Positions 8,838 through 19,578 of a stretch of DNA of 64,000 bases are shown here, piece after piece. The notes beneath the pieces are model-generated. The model was not told the origin of the DNA. It was given only the letters and a program-made list of their open reading frames with translations, and did no database searches. Origin of the DNA: Micromonospora sp. WMMD812 (GTDB taxonomy: Bacteria; Actinomycetota; Actinomycetes; Mycobacteriales; Micromonosporaceae); contig NZ_CP114904.1 in NCBI RefSeq assembly GCF_027497215.1, positions 6,478,501-6,542,500 on the forward strand, written 5' to 3'. The position numbers were made by a program, and so were the translations under genes. Position 1 is the first letter of the stretch; every line of letters begins with the position of its first letter.

Positions 8838-9845
8838 GTGAGCCCGGACACCCCCGATCCCGAACGGCCCGCCGCCCAGCCCGGCGAGCCCGACCGCTCC
8901 GCCCCGACCCGGCCCGAGGCCACGCCGGCCGGTCCTCGGCCGGAGACCGGCACGTCCGCCACGGAAGGCGGCGCGCCCGCGTCCGGGGCCGGGGAGCCCG
9001 CGCCTCCGGCCGGCGCGCTGCCGGCGTCGCAGCCCACCCCCGCGTCACCCGAGACCGAGCCGACGGTGCCGGGACCGGGGCCGGCGGTGCCGGGACCGGG
9101 GCCGGCGGTGCCGGAGGGCGGGCTGGCGGACCCGCGGCTGGGCCCGTGGGGGGCACCGCCGGCGGCCGGGGTGGACGCGACGCGGATGGGCGCCGTACCG
9201 GTGCCTGGGTCGCGGTCGCGCGCCGCGGTGGCCGCGCTCGCTGCCGGGCTGGCCGTGGCCCTCCTCGGTGTGCCGCTCGGCCTGCTCTGGGCGGCCGTCG
9301 CCCCGGACACTCCGGTGATCAAGGCCCCCGACGGCGCGCTCTACGCCCAGCCGCAGCCGGAGCAGCCGGTCGCGGCGGACGGCTGGTTCAGCCTGCTCGG
9401 GCTCGCCTTCGGCGTGCTCGTCGCGCTCGCGCTCTGGTTCGTGCTGCGCCGCCGCCGGGGACCGGTCGGGCTCGTCACCGCCGTGTTCGGCGCCCTCGCC
9501 GCCGCCGCCGTGGCCTGGCAGGTGGGCCGGCGGATCGGGCTGTCCACCTTCGACCGGCTGCTGGCGACCGCCCCGGACGGGCAGCCCTTCACGAAGCCGG
9601 CCGACCTGCGGACCGGCGAGCTGGACGGGTTCCTCCACGTCGTGCCGGTGCCGCAACTGCTGCTGCCCGCGTTCGGCGCGGCCGTGATGTACACCCTGCT
9701 GGCTGGGTGGTCCCGCTGGCCGTCGCTGCGCCCCGAGCCCCTGCCCGACGTCGCCGGGGTCAGTTGGGCGTCGGCGGCGACGCCAGCTCCGTCAGCGGCA
9801 CCGGAACCGCCCGCACCTGGCGCAGCAGAGCCGCCTCGCGATTGA
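8838..9845 (+). CDS. Four-span membrane protein, DUF2567-like
   Basis: 335 residues. The first 120 are Pro/Ala/Gly/Glu-rich and disordered, with an almost perfect [15 protein letters not shown] repeat near 76-90. Membrane segments follow at about 131-155, 186-202, 211-228 and 270-290. The order of segments and the phrase [22 protein letters not shown] recall actinobacterial DUF2567 membrane proteins, a match from memory and only tentative. GAGGAT lies 6 nt before the GTG, consistent with a leaderless start. Its 3' end overlaps the convergent LON-domain gene by 86 nt. Confidence 0.65.
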   Translation: MSPDTPDPERPAAQPGEPDRSAPTRPEATPAGPRPETGTSATEGGAPASGAGEPAPPAGALPASQPTPASPETEPTVPGPGPAVPGPGPAVPEGGLADPRLGPWGAPPAAGVDATRMGAVPVPGSRSRAAVAALAAGLAVALLGVPLGLLWAAVAPDTPVIKAPDGALYAQPQPEQPVAADGWFSLLGLAFGVLVALALWFVLRRRRGPVGLVTAVFGALAAAAVAWQVGRRIGLSTFDRLLATAPDGQPFTKPADLRTGELDGFLHVVPVPQLLLPAFGAAVMYTLLAGWSRWPSLRPEPLPDVAGVSWASAATPAPSAAPEPPAPGAAEPPRD

Positions 9846-10464
9846 GCAGCCGCAGCTCGGCGCGGAGCCGGGCCGCGGTGTCGTCGATCGCGAGCAGCCG
9901 CTGTCGGTCGTCGACGGTCAGCGCCGCGGTCGCGGCGACGAGGTGGGACAGCACGGTGGGATCCTCCGGCAGCTGCTCGGAGATCTCCTCCGGATCCGCC
10001 CGGATCAGCCCCAGGTACTGCCGGAACACCGCGATCACGCGGGCGGCCAGCAGGTCGGCGACCTCGTCCGGGCCGCCCGGCTCGGGCAGCCACTCCACCT
10101 CGGCGGTCAGGTACGGGGCGGACCGCTCGTCGACGTCGGCGATGCGGAACCGTCGCCGGCCCACGGTCACGATGTCGAAGCCGCCGTCGGCCAGCTCCGT
10201 CACCTGCCGCAGCTCGGCGGTGCAGCCCACGTCGTGCAGGGTCACCTCGCCGCCGGGCGCCGTCGGCCGGCCACCGGGAGCGGTCGGGGCCACCTCCCAG
10301 CCCGCCTGGATGGCGACCACGCCGAACTCGCGCGGGGCGCCCGCCGGCAGGTCGACCAGGTGGCGGATCAGGGCCCGGTAGCGCTCCTCGAATATGTGCA
10401 GCGGCAGCACCAGACCGGGGAAGAGCACCGTTCCGAGCGGGAACACCGGCAGCCGCGCAGTCAC
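9760..10464 (-). CDS. LON substrate-binding (N-terminal) domain protein
   Basis: 234 residues with a GTG start at 10464. The N-terminus [25 protein letters not shown] is the signature of the LON substrate-binding domain, and the C-terminal half is helical. No AAA+ or protease domain is present, so this is a stand-alone LON-domain protein of the YcaM/CRBN-like group and not Lon protease; its role is unknown. TAGGCT on this strand (10472-10477) lies 7 nt before the start, suggesting a leaderless message. A much longer open frame upstream is antisense to hisD and is not part of the gene. Confidence 0.85.
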   Translation of the reverse strand: MTARLPVFPLGTVLFPGLVLPLHIFEERYRALIRHLVDLPAGAPREFGVVAIQAGWEVAPTAPGGRPTAPGGEVTLHDVGCTAELRQVTELADGGFDIVTVGRRRFRIADVDERSAPYLTAEVEWLPEPGGPDEVADLLAARVIAVFRQYLGLIRADPEEISEQLPEDPTVLSHLVAATAALTVDDRQRLLAIDDTAARLRAELRLLNREAALLRQVRAVPVPLTELASPPTPN

Positions 10465-10471
10465 GCCGTCG

Positions 10472-10477
10472 AGCCTA
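10472..10477 (-). promoter_or_regulatory. -10 box of the LON-domain gene (leaderless)
   Basis: On the minus strand this reads TAGGCT and is followed by 7 nt and then the GTG start at 10464. The spacing places transcription initiation at or next to the start codon. Confidence 0.5.
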
Positions 10478-10643
10478 GCCCGATCCGGATCCGGCGACGT
10501 GTCCCGGCTCACCCGCCCGCCCGCCCGGCGCTGGTGCGGTCCGGTGGTCCGAGCGGGCCGGGCGGCTCCGCCGATCCGGTGGGCGTGGCTCGGCTCACCG
10601 TCCCGGCCTGCGGGCGGTCCCGGCCGGCTCCGGACCGGCCGCC

Positions 10644-10649
10644 TAGACT
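10644..10649 (+). promoter_or_regulatory. -10 box of hisD (leaderless)
   Basis: TAGACT lies 7 nt before GTG 10657. The position predicts a transcript starting at the hisD start codon, which leaves no room for a T-box or attenuator in front of the his operon. Confidence 0.55.
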
Positions 10650-10656
10650 CGCAGGG

Positions 10657-13046
<2,390 letters not shown>

Positions 13047-13047
13047 T

Positions 13048-13101
13048 GGGAGCGCGGGGAGCGCGGTCGCGAGCCCCGCAGTCACGATCGAGAGGCAGGC
13101 A
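13048..13101 (+). repeat. Degraded copy of the 59-bp junction repeat (hisC-hisB)
   Basis: The gap between hisC and hisB aligns with the 59-bp unit at 33485 and 43599: it keeps GGAGCGCG at the left, GAGCCCCGCAGTC in the middle and CGAGAGGCAGGC at the right, with a 3-nt deletion and scattered changes. As in the intact copies, its right end supplies the purine-rich ribosome site of the next gene. Confidence 0.6.
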
Positions 13102-13713
13102 ATGAGTCGTACCGCCCGGGTGGAGCGGGTCACCAAGGAGACCAAGGTCCTCGTGGAGCTGGACCTCGACGGCACCGGCGCCGCTGAGATCGGCACGGGC
13201 GTCGGCTTCTACGACCACATGCTGCACCAGATCGCCCGGCACGGCGGGTTCGACCTGACCGTGCGCACCGTCGGTGACCTGGAGGTCGACGCGCACCACA
13301 CCATGGAGGACACGGCACTCGCCCTCGGCGCCGCGTTCGACCAGGCGCTGGGGGACAAGGCCGGCATCCGGCGGTACGGCTCGGCCACGGTCCCCATGGA
13401 CGAGGTGCTGGTCCGGGCCGCGGTCGACCTCTCCGGTCGGGCGTACGTGCTGCACGACGAGCCGGCGCTGCCCCCGTACATCGGGCCGGTCTACCCGACC
13501 AGCATGACCCGGCACATCTTCGAGTCGTTCGGCCAGGCGGCCCGGATCACGCTGCACGTGGACGTGCTGCGGGCGGCCCGGCCGGGCGGTCACCCGGACG
13601 CCCACCACGTGGTCGAGGCACAGTTCAAGGCGGTCGCCCGGGCGCTGCGCGAGGCCACCGCCATCGACCCGCGGGCGGCCGGCGCGGTGCCCAGCACGAA
13701 GGGAGCGCTCTGA
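13102..13713 (+). CDS. hisB: Imidazoleglycerol-phosphate dehydratase
   Basis: 203 residues, the usual length of the monofunctional dehydratase. HisB removes water from imidazole glycerol phosphate using two manganese ions. The metal-binding motifs are DHMLHQIARHGGFDL (about 33-47), HHTMEDTALALG (about 63-74), HIFESFGQAARITLH and DAHHVVEAQFKA. The bifunctional phosphatase domain of enterobacterial HisB is absent, so histidinol phosphatase must be encoded elsewhere. Confidence 0.95.
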   Translation: MSRTARVERVTKETKVLVELDLDGTGAAEIGTGVGFYDHMLHQIARHGGFDLTVRTVGDLEVDAHHTMEDTALALGAAFDQALGDKAGIRRYGSATVPMDEVLVRAAVDLSGRAYVLHDEPALPPYIGPVYPTSMTRHIFESFGQAARITLHVDVLRAARPGGHPDAHHVVEAQFKAVARALREATAIDPRAAGAVPSTKGAL

Positions 13714-13744
13714 TGACCGCGGTCGCGAACGACGGGGAGCTCCG

Positions 13745-13918
13745 ATGAGCGGGGCGTTGCCGATCCTGCTGCTGGTGCTGGCCGGGGTGCTGGTGGGCGG
13801 CGTGTGGTCGCTGTACCGGCAGGGGGCGCCGAAGAGCGCGGTGCTGCTCACCGCGCTGCTCGCCGTGCTGGCCACCGTCGGCGGGGTGCTCTGGCTGCTG
13901 CCGGGGGAGGGCCAGTGA
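13745..13918 (+). CDS. 57-residue two-span membrane protein inside the his operon
   Basis: ATG 13745 is preceded by GGGGAGCTCCG. The product has two hydrophobic segments (about 3-22 and 33-52) joined by a short loop WSLYRQGAPK, ending in LPGEGQ. Its TGA overlaps the GTG of hisH (GTGA), which argues for real translation and coupling. No family was recognised. The 31 nt before it hold a fragment (GCGGTCGCGAACGA) of the 59-bp repeat, so the gene may be reached by ribosomes from hisB. The function is unknown; a protein this size may be a regulator or assembly factor at the membrane. Confidence 0.65.
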   Translation: MSGALPILLLVLAGVLVGGVWSLYRQGAPKSAVLLTALLAVLATVGGVLWLLPGEGQ

Positions 13919-14535
13919 GCGACGTGGTGGTGCTCGACTACGGGTCGGGCAACCTGCGGTCGGCCGAGCGTGCGCTGGCCGCGGCCGGCGCCACCGTGCG
14001 GGTGACCGACGACCTGTCGGCGGCGGCCGCCGCCGACGGCCTGGTGGTGCCGGGCGTCGGCGCGTACGCGGCGTGCATGGCCGGGATCGAGGCCCTCGGC
14101 GCCGGCCCGGTGATCGCGGACCGGGTGGCCGCCGGCCGGCCGGTGCTCGGCATCTGCGTCGGCATGCAGGTGCTCTTCGAGCACGGGGAGGAGCACGGCG
14201 TGGTGACGAAGGGGCTCGGCCTGCTGCCCGGTGGCGTCACGAAGCTGGCCGCGAGCCGGCTGCCGCACATGGGCTGGAACACGGTGCGCGCGCCGGAGTC
14301 CTCGGTGCTCTTCGCCGGCCTGGCCGACGGCAGCCGGTTCTACTTCGTCCACTCGTACGCGGTGGGCGACCCCGGCGCGCTGGCCGCGGCGGGCGCCACG
14401 GTCACCACCGCCCACCACGGGACCGACTTCGTGGCCGCGGTCGAGCGGGGCCCGCTCTCCGCCGCGCAGTTCCACCCGGAGAAGTCGGCCGACACCGGTG
14501 CCGCACTGCTGCGCAACTGGCTGGCCACACTGTGA
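13915..14535 (+). CDS. hisH: Imidazole glycerol phosphate synthase, glutaminase subunit
   Basis: 206 residues. HisH is the class I glutamine amidotransferase that feeds ammonia to HisF. The nucleophile is Cys81 in GICVGMQ and the catalytic pair is His187/Glu189 in FHPEKS; the oxyanion strand motif is present as VVPGVGAY (44-51). The partner hisF is 9.6 kb downstream (24181), an unusual separation. The GTG start overlaps the stop of the 57-residue gene. Confidence 0.95.
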   Translation: MSDVVVLDYGSGNLRSAERALAAAGATVRVTDDLSAAAAADGLVVPGVGAYAACMAGIEALGAGPVIADRVAAGRPVLGICVGMQVLFEHGEEHGVVTKGLGLLPGGVTKLAASRLPHMGWNTVRAPESSVLFAGLADGSRFYFVHSYAVGDPGALAAAGATVTTAHHGTDFVAAVERGPLSAAQFHPEKSADTGAALLRNWLATL

Positions 14536-14582
14536 CCGCCGGTGGCTGAGACGTCCGTCCCCGCGGCCGGGCGGGGTGCGCC

Positions 14583-14906
14583 GTGAGCAAGGAACGGGCC
14601 CGGCGCCGGGAGGCGCGCGAGGCCGAGCTGACCCGGGAACGCGCCGTCCGCCGGCGGCGGGTGGCCCGGCGCGAGCGCCGGCGGGCGCTGGTCCGCCGGC
14701 TCACGCCCCGCTGGCGCCGGCGCAGCGCCGGCCGGCTGGCCCGGCATAGCCGCACCGAGCGGGCCGCGATCGTGCTGCTGACGGTGGCGGCGCTGTTCCT
14801 GATCTGGTCGTTCGTGGACGATCTGGCGCTGCGGGTCGCGCTGGTCGTGCTGCTGCTGCTCGTGTTGCCGGCGATCGTCGTGATCGCCCTGGACCGTCGT
14901 ACCTAG
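14583..14906 (+). CDS. Basic small membrane protein between hisH and priA
   Basis: 107 residues, GTG start. The first 58 residues are extremely Arg-rich (helical [18 protein letters not shown] pattern) and are followed by two membrane segments, about 60-77 and 82-101. Similar small basic membrane proteins are found at this site in related actinobacteria, from memory. The stop is 8 nt before the priA start, so it belongs to the his transcription unit. Function unknown; the charge suggests contact with nucleic acid or anionic lipid. Confidence 0.7.
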   Translation: MSKERARRREAREAELTRERAVRRRRVARRERRRALVRRLTPRWRRRSAGRLARHSRTERAAIVLLTVAALFLIWSFVDDLALRVALVVLLLLVLPAIVVIALDRRT

Positions 14907-14914
14907 GAGAAGAC

Positions 14915-15640
14915 GTGAGCCTCATCCTGTTGCCCGCCGTGGACGTCGCCGACGGCCAGGCCGTCCGGCTCGTGCAGGGCGCCGCCGGCAGCGAAACCAC
15001 CTACGGCGACCCGATCGAGGCGGCGCTGGCCTTCCAGCGCGACGGTGCGGAGTGGATCCACCTGGTCGACCTGGACGCCGCGTTCGGCCGGGGCACCAAC
15101 GCCCACCTGCTCGCGGAGGTGGTACGGCAGCTCGACGTCAAGGTGGAGCTCTCCGGCGGGATCCGGGACGACGAGTCGCTGGCCGCGGCCCTCGGCACCG
15201 GCGCGGCCCGGGTGAACATCGGCACCGCCGCCCTGGAGGACCCGGTCTGGTGCGACCGGGTGGTCGGCGAGTACGCCGACCGGGTGGCGATCGGGCTGGA
15301 CGTGCGGGGTCGTACCCTCTCCGCCCGCGGCTGGACCCGCGACGGCGGCGACCTGTTCGAGGTGCTGGAGCGGCTGGACAAGGCGGGTGCCGCCCGTTAT
15401 GTCGTCACCGACATCACCAAGGACGGCACCATGCGTGGGCCGAACCTGGACCTGCTGCGCGAGGTCTGCGCCCGCACCGACGCGCCGGTGATCGCGTCCG
15501 GCGGGGTCTCCACCCTGGACGACCTGCGCGCGCTGGCCACCCTGGAGCCGATCGGGGTGGAGGGTGTGATCACCGGCAAGGCACTGTACGCGGGCGCCTT
15601 CACCGTGCGGCAGGCGCTCGACGCGCTGGCTGCCGTGTGA
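14915..15640 (+). CDS. priA: Bifunctional PriA: ProFAR isomerase and phosphoribosylanthranilate isomerase
   Basis: 241 residues, (beta/alpha)8 barrel of the HisA family. PriA of actinobacteria catalyses both the HisA step and the TrpF step. General acid/base residues correspond to Asp10 (PAVDVADG) and Asp170 (TDITKDGT); Arg18 and the Arg138-Gly-Trp140 pair of the mobile loop, used to switch substrates in mycobacterial PriA, are conserved. No trpF is present among the trp genes of this window, which fits dual activity. GTG start, GGAG site 8 nt before. Confidence 0.93.
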   Translation: MSLILLPAVDVADGQAVRLVQGAAGSETTYGDPIEAALAFQRDGAEWIHLVDLDAAFGRGTNAHLLAEVVRQLDVKVELSGGIRDDESLAAALGTGAARVNIGTAALEDPVWCDRVVGEYADRVAIGLDVRGRTLSARGWTRDGGDLFEVLERLDKAGAARYVVTDITKDGTMRGPNLDLLREVCARTDAPVIASGGVSTLDDLRALATLEPIGVEGVITGKALYAGAFTVRQALDALAAV

Positions 15641-15704
15641 CGGCCACCGGTCTCGGCTCCGGCGACCGCTGAGCACCGCGGAGCCGCGCCGGCGGGCCGG
15701 GCGT

Positions 15705-15725
15705 CGACCGCCCGGCGGGCGGTCG
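15705..15725 (+). terminator. Hairpin after priA
   Basis: A 9-bp perfect GC stem (CGACCGCCC / GGGCGGTCG) with a GGC loop lies 65 nt after the priA stop. It lacks a U tract, as is common in high-GC actinobacteria. It would separate the his unit from the LuxR gene. Confidence 0.5.
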
Positions 15726-15801
15726 CGGCGTGGCCGGACGGGCGCGCCCGACCCGCCGTACGGTCCTCGACCCGCCGGTCGGATGCTGCGAGACTGGTCC
15801 G

Positions 15802-18558
15802 GTGAACGGGACGGCCGTCGGTCGGGACGGCGTGGTCGAACGCGCCCGACGGTCCCTGGCCGAGGGTCGGTCGGTGCTCCTGGAGGGCCCGGCGGGGATC
15901 GGCAAGACGGTCGTGCTCCGGTCGCTGGTCGACGCCAACGGCCGGGACGGCTGGCTCACCCTGGGCTGCGCCCCCACGGAGACCGAGCGGGCGCTGCCGT
16001 TCGCGGGGCTCGCCGACGTGCTGGCACCCCTCGCCGACCGGGTGCCGGAGCTGTCGCCCCCGCAACGCGCGGCGCTCGCCGGGGTGCTGCTCAGCGGTGA
16101 GGTGAACGGCCCGGTCGACGAACGGGCCGTCGGGGTGGCCACCCGGGCGCTGCTCGACGCGGCCACCGCCGACCCCACCAGGCCGCGGGTGCTGGTGACG
16201 GTGGACGACGCGCCGTGGCTGGATCCGCCGAGCGAACGCGCGCTGCGGTTCGCGCTGCGCCGGGTGGTGCCGCGGGTCGTCGTGCTGGTGACCGTGCGCG
16301 CCGACCACCCCGGTGCCGCGCCCGCGCCGCTCGGGCTGGACCCGGGAGCCACCGGCGGTGGCCTGGAGCGGATTGCGCTCGGCCCGCTCGGCGTGGGCGC
16401 GCTGCACCACGTGCTGCGTACGGAGACCGGCGCGGCGCTGCCCCGACCGTTGCTGGTCCGGATCGCCGAGGAGTCCGGGGGCAATCCCCTGCTCGCCGTC
16501 GAACTGGCCCGGGCGGTGCTGCGGTTGCCGCACCTGCCCGCGCCGGGCGCCGACCTGCCGGCCGCGCCGTCGCTGCGCCAGTTGGTCGCCGACCGGCTGA
16601 CCACGCTGCCGCCGGCGACCCGGCACGTGATCCGCCTCGCCGCGCTCTCCGGGCTGCCCACCCTGGCCGGGCTGGCTCGGGCCGGGGTGGCGGCCGCCGA
16701 CCTGGACGCGGCGGAGGAGGCCGGCCTGGTCGCGGTGGACGGGGCGGTCGTCTGCTTCGCCCACCCGGTCTACGCCGCCGCGGTCCGCGCCGAGGTGCCG
16801 CCGGGGGTGCGGCACCGCCTGCACCGGCTGCTCGCCGAGACCGCCCTCGACCCGGACGAGCGGGCCCGGCAGCTGGCCCGCTGCGCCACCGCGCCCGACC
16901 CCGCGGCGGCGACCGAGATCGCGACGGCCGCCGCCCGGCAGCGGGCCCGGGGAGCGCCGGAGACGGCCGCGGGGCTGTACGACAGCGCGGCGCGGCTCAC
17001 GCCGCCGGAGGCGGCCGACGAGCACGCGCGGTGGCGGCTGGCCGCCGCGCAGTGCCGGTTCGACAGCGGGGACTTCCCGGCCGCGAGGGCGGCCGCCGAG
17101 CGGGCGGCCGAGGAGCTGACCGGTGCGGCACGTGCCGATGCCCTGCTGTTGCGGGCGGTCGTGGCCTGGAGTTCGGACGAGCCGGCCGAGACCGCGGTGG
17201 CGGCGGCCGAGCGGGCGCTGAGCGTCGCGCCGCCGGGGTCCACGTTGGCCGGGCGGGTCCACGCCCACCTGGGGGTCTTCTGCGACGCCCCGGACCCGGC
17301 GCGGCGGCACGCGGAGCGGGCGGCGGCGCTGCTGGGGGAGAGCCCGGACGACCGCCCGGTGCACGCCGCCGCGTTGCTGCTGCTGCTCCTCAACGAGGTG
17401 CGCGCGGGGCTGCCGGCCCGGACCGAGCTGCTGGACCGGGCGCTGGCCGAGGAGGGGGAGGAGCCGTCCTGGCTGGCCGGGAACGTCCCCGCGATCTGGT
17501 GGAAGGCGCTCGACGAGCACGGACGGGCCCGGGAGCGGCTGCGCGGGCTGCTGGAGCGGGCGGCCGCCCGGGGCGACGAGCCGTCACAGCACGAGTTGCT
17601 GTGCCATCTGGGGGAGACGGAGCTGCTCGCCGGACGCCTGACCGACGCCGCCGCGCACCTCGCCGAGGCCCGCGAGCTGGGCGAGCAGTACGGCGCCGAC
17701 TCGGCCGGCGTCGTGTGGCTGGAGGGGCTGTTGTTGGCGCACCGGGGGCGGTTGGAGGAGGCGACCCGGATCGCCGAGGACGGTCTGCGCCGGGCGGCGG
17801 AGCTGGACGATCCCTGGCGGCGGCGGACCAACGCCCAACTGGCCGGGTACGTCGCGCTGACCGCGGGGCGGCCGCCGGAGGCAGCCCGGCACTACGGCGA
17901 CGTGGCGGCCGTCGTGGACGAGATGGGCCTGGTCGAGCCACTCGGGCAGCGCTTCGAGCCGGACTGGCTGGAGGCGTGCGTCGGTGCGGGGGACCTGGCC
18001 ACCGCGGAGGTCGTGCTGGACCGGCTCGCCGTGCGGCACCGTCGGTGGCCGCGCCCGTGGACCATGCTGGGTCTGGCCCGCAGCCGGGTGCTGCTCGCCG
18101 GGGCCCTCGGCCGGGATCCGTCCGACGCGCTGGCCGAGTTGGCCGCCGCCCGGGCGGCCGTCTCGCCCGACGTGCTGCCCCTGGACCGGGCCCGCTGCCT
18201 GCTGGTGGCCGGCGTCGCCCACCGTCGGGTCCGCCGGCGGCGCGAGGCCCGTGACGCGCTGACCGCGGCCGCCGCCGAGTTCGACGCGCTCGGCGCGGCG
18301 GCGTTGGCGGCTCGGGCCCGCGCCGAGGCGGAACGCACCGGCGGGCGCCCCGCCGCGTCCCGCCAACTGACCGGCACCGAGCTGGAGGTGGCCCGGCTCG
18401 CCGCCGCCGGGCGGACCAACCGGGTGATCGCCGACGCGCTCTTCATCAGCCCGAAGACCGTCGAGGCGAACCTGGCCCGGGTCTACCGCAAGCTCGGCGT
18501 GACCAGCCGCGCCGAACTGGGCGCCGCGATGGCTCGCGGCGCGGACGCCGACGGATAG
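15802..18558 (+). CDS. Large LuxR-family (LAL) ATP-binding transcriptional regulator
   Basis: 918 residues. An N-terminal STAND-type ATPase has Walker A GPAGIGKT (about 30-37) and Walker B-like LVTVDDAPWLD (about 132-142); the middle is Ala/Arg-rich helical repeat of TPR character; the last 65 residues are a LuxR helix-turn-helix (LTGTELEVARLAAAGRTNRV, then ISPKTVEANLARVYRKLGV). LAL regulators activate secondary-metabolism or sugar genes when bound by ATP and ligand. GTG 15802 is chosen since GAGACT lies 6 nt before it, like other leaderless starts here; the open frame starts at 15730. A 67-nt stretch of this gene (17161-17227) is repeated at 61547-61613. Confidence 0.85.
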   Translation: MNGTAVGRDGVVERARRSLAEGRSVLLEGPAGIGKTVVLRSLVDANGRDGWLTLGCAPTETERALPFAGLADVLAPLADRVPELSPPQRAALAGVLLSGEVNGPVDERAVGVATRALLDAATADPTRPRVLVTVDDAPWLDPPSERALRFALRRVVPRVVVLVTVRADHPGAAPAPLGLDPGATGGGLERIALGPLGVGALHHVLRTETGAALPRPLLVRIAEESGGNPLLAVELARAVLRLPHLPAPGADLPAAPSLRQLVADRLTTLPPATRHVIRLAALSGLPTLAGLARAGVAAADLDAAEEAGLVAVDGAVVCFAHPVYAAAVRAEVPPGVRHRLHRLLAETALDPDERARQLARCATAPDPAAATEIATAAARQRARGAPETAAGLYDSAARLTPPEAADEHARWRLAAAQCRFDSGDFPAARAAAERAAEELTGAARADALLLRAVVAWSSDEPAETAVAAAERALSVAPPGSTLAGRVHAHLGVFCDAPDPARRHAERAAALLGESPDDRPVHAAALLLLLLNEVRAGLPARTELLDRALAEEGEEPSWLAGNVPAIWWKALDEHGRARERLRGLLERAAARGDEPSQHELLCHLGETELLAGRLTDAAAHLAEARELGEQYGADSAGVVWLEGLLLAHRGRLEEATRIAEDGLRRAAELDDPWRRRTNAQLAGYVALTAGRPPEAARHYGDVAAVVDEMGLVEPLGQRFEPDWLEACVGAGDLATAEVVLDRLAVRHRRWPRPWTMLGLARSRVLLAGALGRDPSDALAELAAARAAVSPDVLPLDRARCLLVAGVAHRRVRRRREARDALTAAAAEFDALGAAALAARARAEAERTGGRPAASRQLTGTELEVARLAAAGRTNRVIADALFISPKTVEANLARVYRKLGVTSRAELGAAMARGADADG

Positions 18559-18599
18559 GGACGCCGCTCGCCCCTCCCGGGTCGGGCCCGGACTCCGGT

Positions 18600-19355
18600 C
18601 TAGCCGCGGTCGGAGCTTGGCGTTGCGGTGCCGCCCGAGGTCGCTTCGGGATTCGTGTAGAGGATGTCGCGGGCCTGCTCCGCGGCGCGGGTGAGGCTCT
18701 CGGTGACGAAGTCGACGAAGCGGGCGATGTTCTCGAGGCGGGCGGCGGCGGGGGTGTCGGGGCCGAGGATCCTGACGCCCTCCCGTGCGGTCTCGGCGAG
18801 CTGGGTGTTGGATCGGGCGGCGGCGATCATCCCCTGGTACCAGACGTCGTTGTCGACGAGGTAGCGCTCGCGGCGGCGTTCGTCGCGCTCCCGGCGGATG
18901 AGGCCCTGGCGCTCGAGGAACGTGGTCGCCTTGGAGATGGACGCCGGGCTGACCTGGAGGCGCTGGACGAGCTCCGACGCGGTGAGGCTGCCCGCGTCTG
19001 TGGTGTAGAGGCAGGTCAGCACCCGGGACATCATCTTGGGCAGGCCCTGTTGCATGAGGAGGGTCGTGAAGCTCTCCTCGTAGTCGCGCACGCCCTCGGC
19101 GTCGGGTCCCTGGGCCGGCGCGGGCGCCTGCCGCGCTCGGGGAGCGGCCTGCCTGCGTCGGTGGGCACGACGTTCGGTGGCGCGGTGGGCGAGGTCGGCG
19201 CGGTAGGCGGTGAAGCCGCCGTTGCGCGTCACCTCGCGCGTGATCGTCGAGGTGGGGCGGTCGAGGCGCCGGGCGATCTCCGCGTAGGCGAGCCCGTCGG
19301 CCAGCCCCAGCGCGATCTGCTGGCGTTCCTGCTGGGTGAGCCTGCCTCCCGGCAT
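18600..19355 (-). CDS. Fusion regulator: IS30-type HTH plus GbsR/MarR domain
   Basis: 251 residues, ATG start with GGAGGGAG 8 nt before. Residues 1-45 (LTQQERQQIALGLADGLAYA, then IARRLDRPTSTITREVTRNGG) are the HTH_38 domain otherwise found at the N-terminus of IS30-family transposases; AYRADLAHRATERRAHRRR continues the similarity to about residue 68. After an Ala/Pro linker, residues 88-230 form a GbsR/MarR-like winged helix (LTASELVQRLQVSPASISKA, FLERQGLIRRERDERRRERY). No transposase catalytic domain follows. It faces the DUF4097-DrrA-DrrB operon across a 220-nt region with repeated TTGCAAC-like sites and probably represses it. Confidence 0.8.
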   Translation of the reverse strand: MPGGRLTQQERQQIALGLADGLAYAEIARRLDRPTSTITREVTRNGGFTAYRADLAHRATERRAHRRRQAAPRARQAPAPAQGPDAEGVRDYEESFTTLLMQQGLPKMMSRVLTCLYTTDAGSLTASELVQRLQVSPASISKATTFLERQGLIRRERDERRRERYLVDNDVWYQGMIAAARSNTQLAETAREGVRILGPDTPAAARLENIARFVDFVTESLTRAAEQARDILYTNPEATSGGTATPSSDRG

Positions 19356-19413
19356 CGCGATCTCCCTCCACGCTCTTCCCGGACGCCCCGAGCATAGCGT
19401 TCATTCTCCTTCC

Positions 19414-19540
19414 AATGCAACGGGCGAGGATCGGAGGCGTTGCATTAGATTCAGAATCGTTGCAACAAAATCAGAGCTTCTACCTGTGGAAATGCCTCTA
19501 GCGCGCAACGAATCCGTTGCCTGGCTTGCAAACGCAACGT
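19414..19540. promoter_or_regulatory. Cluster of TTGCAA-type dyads between the fusion regulator and DUF4097
   Basis: Within this divergent region are AATGCAAC (19414-19421) inverted as GTTGCATT (19439-19446), the palindrome GTTGCAAC (19459-19466), GCAACG-AATC-CGTTGC (19505-19520) and a further GCAACGT (19534-19540). The stretch is also visibly more AT-rich than its surroundings. The clustering indicates operators for the adjacent regulator, controlling both directions. Binding is inferred from layout. Confidence 0.55.
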
Positions 19541-19578
19541 AGCGTTTCCGGCATCAGAAACAACGAGCGCAGGAGAGC

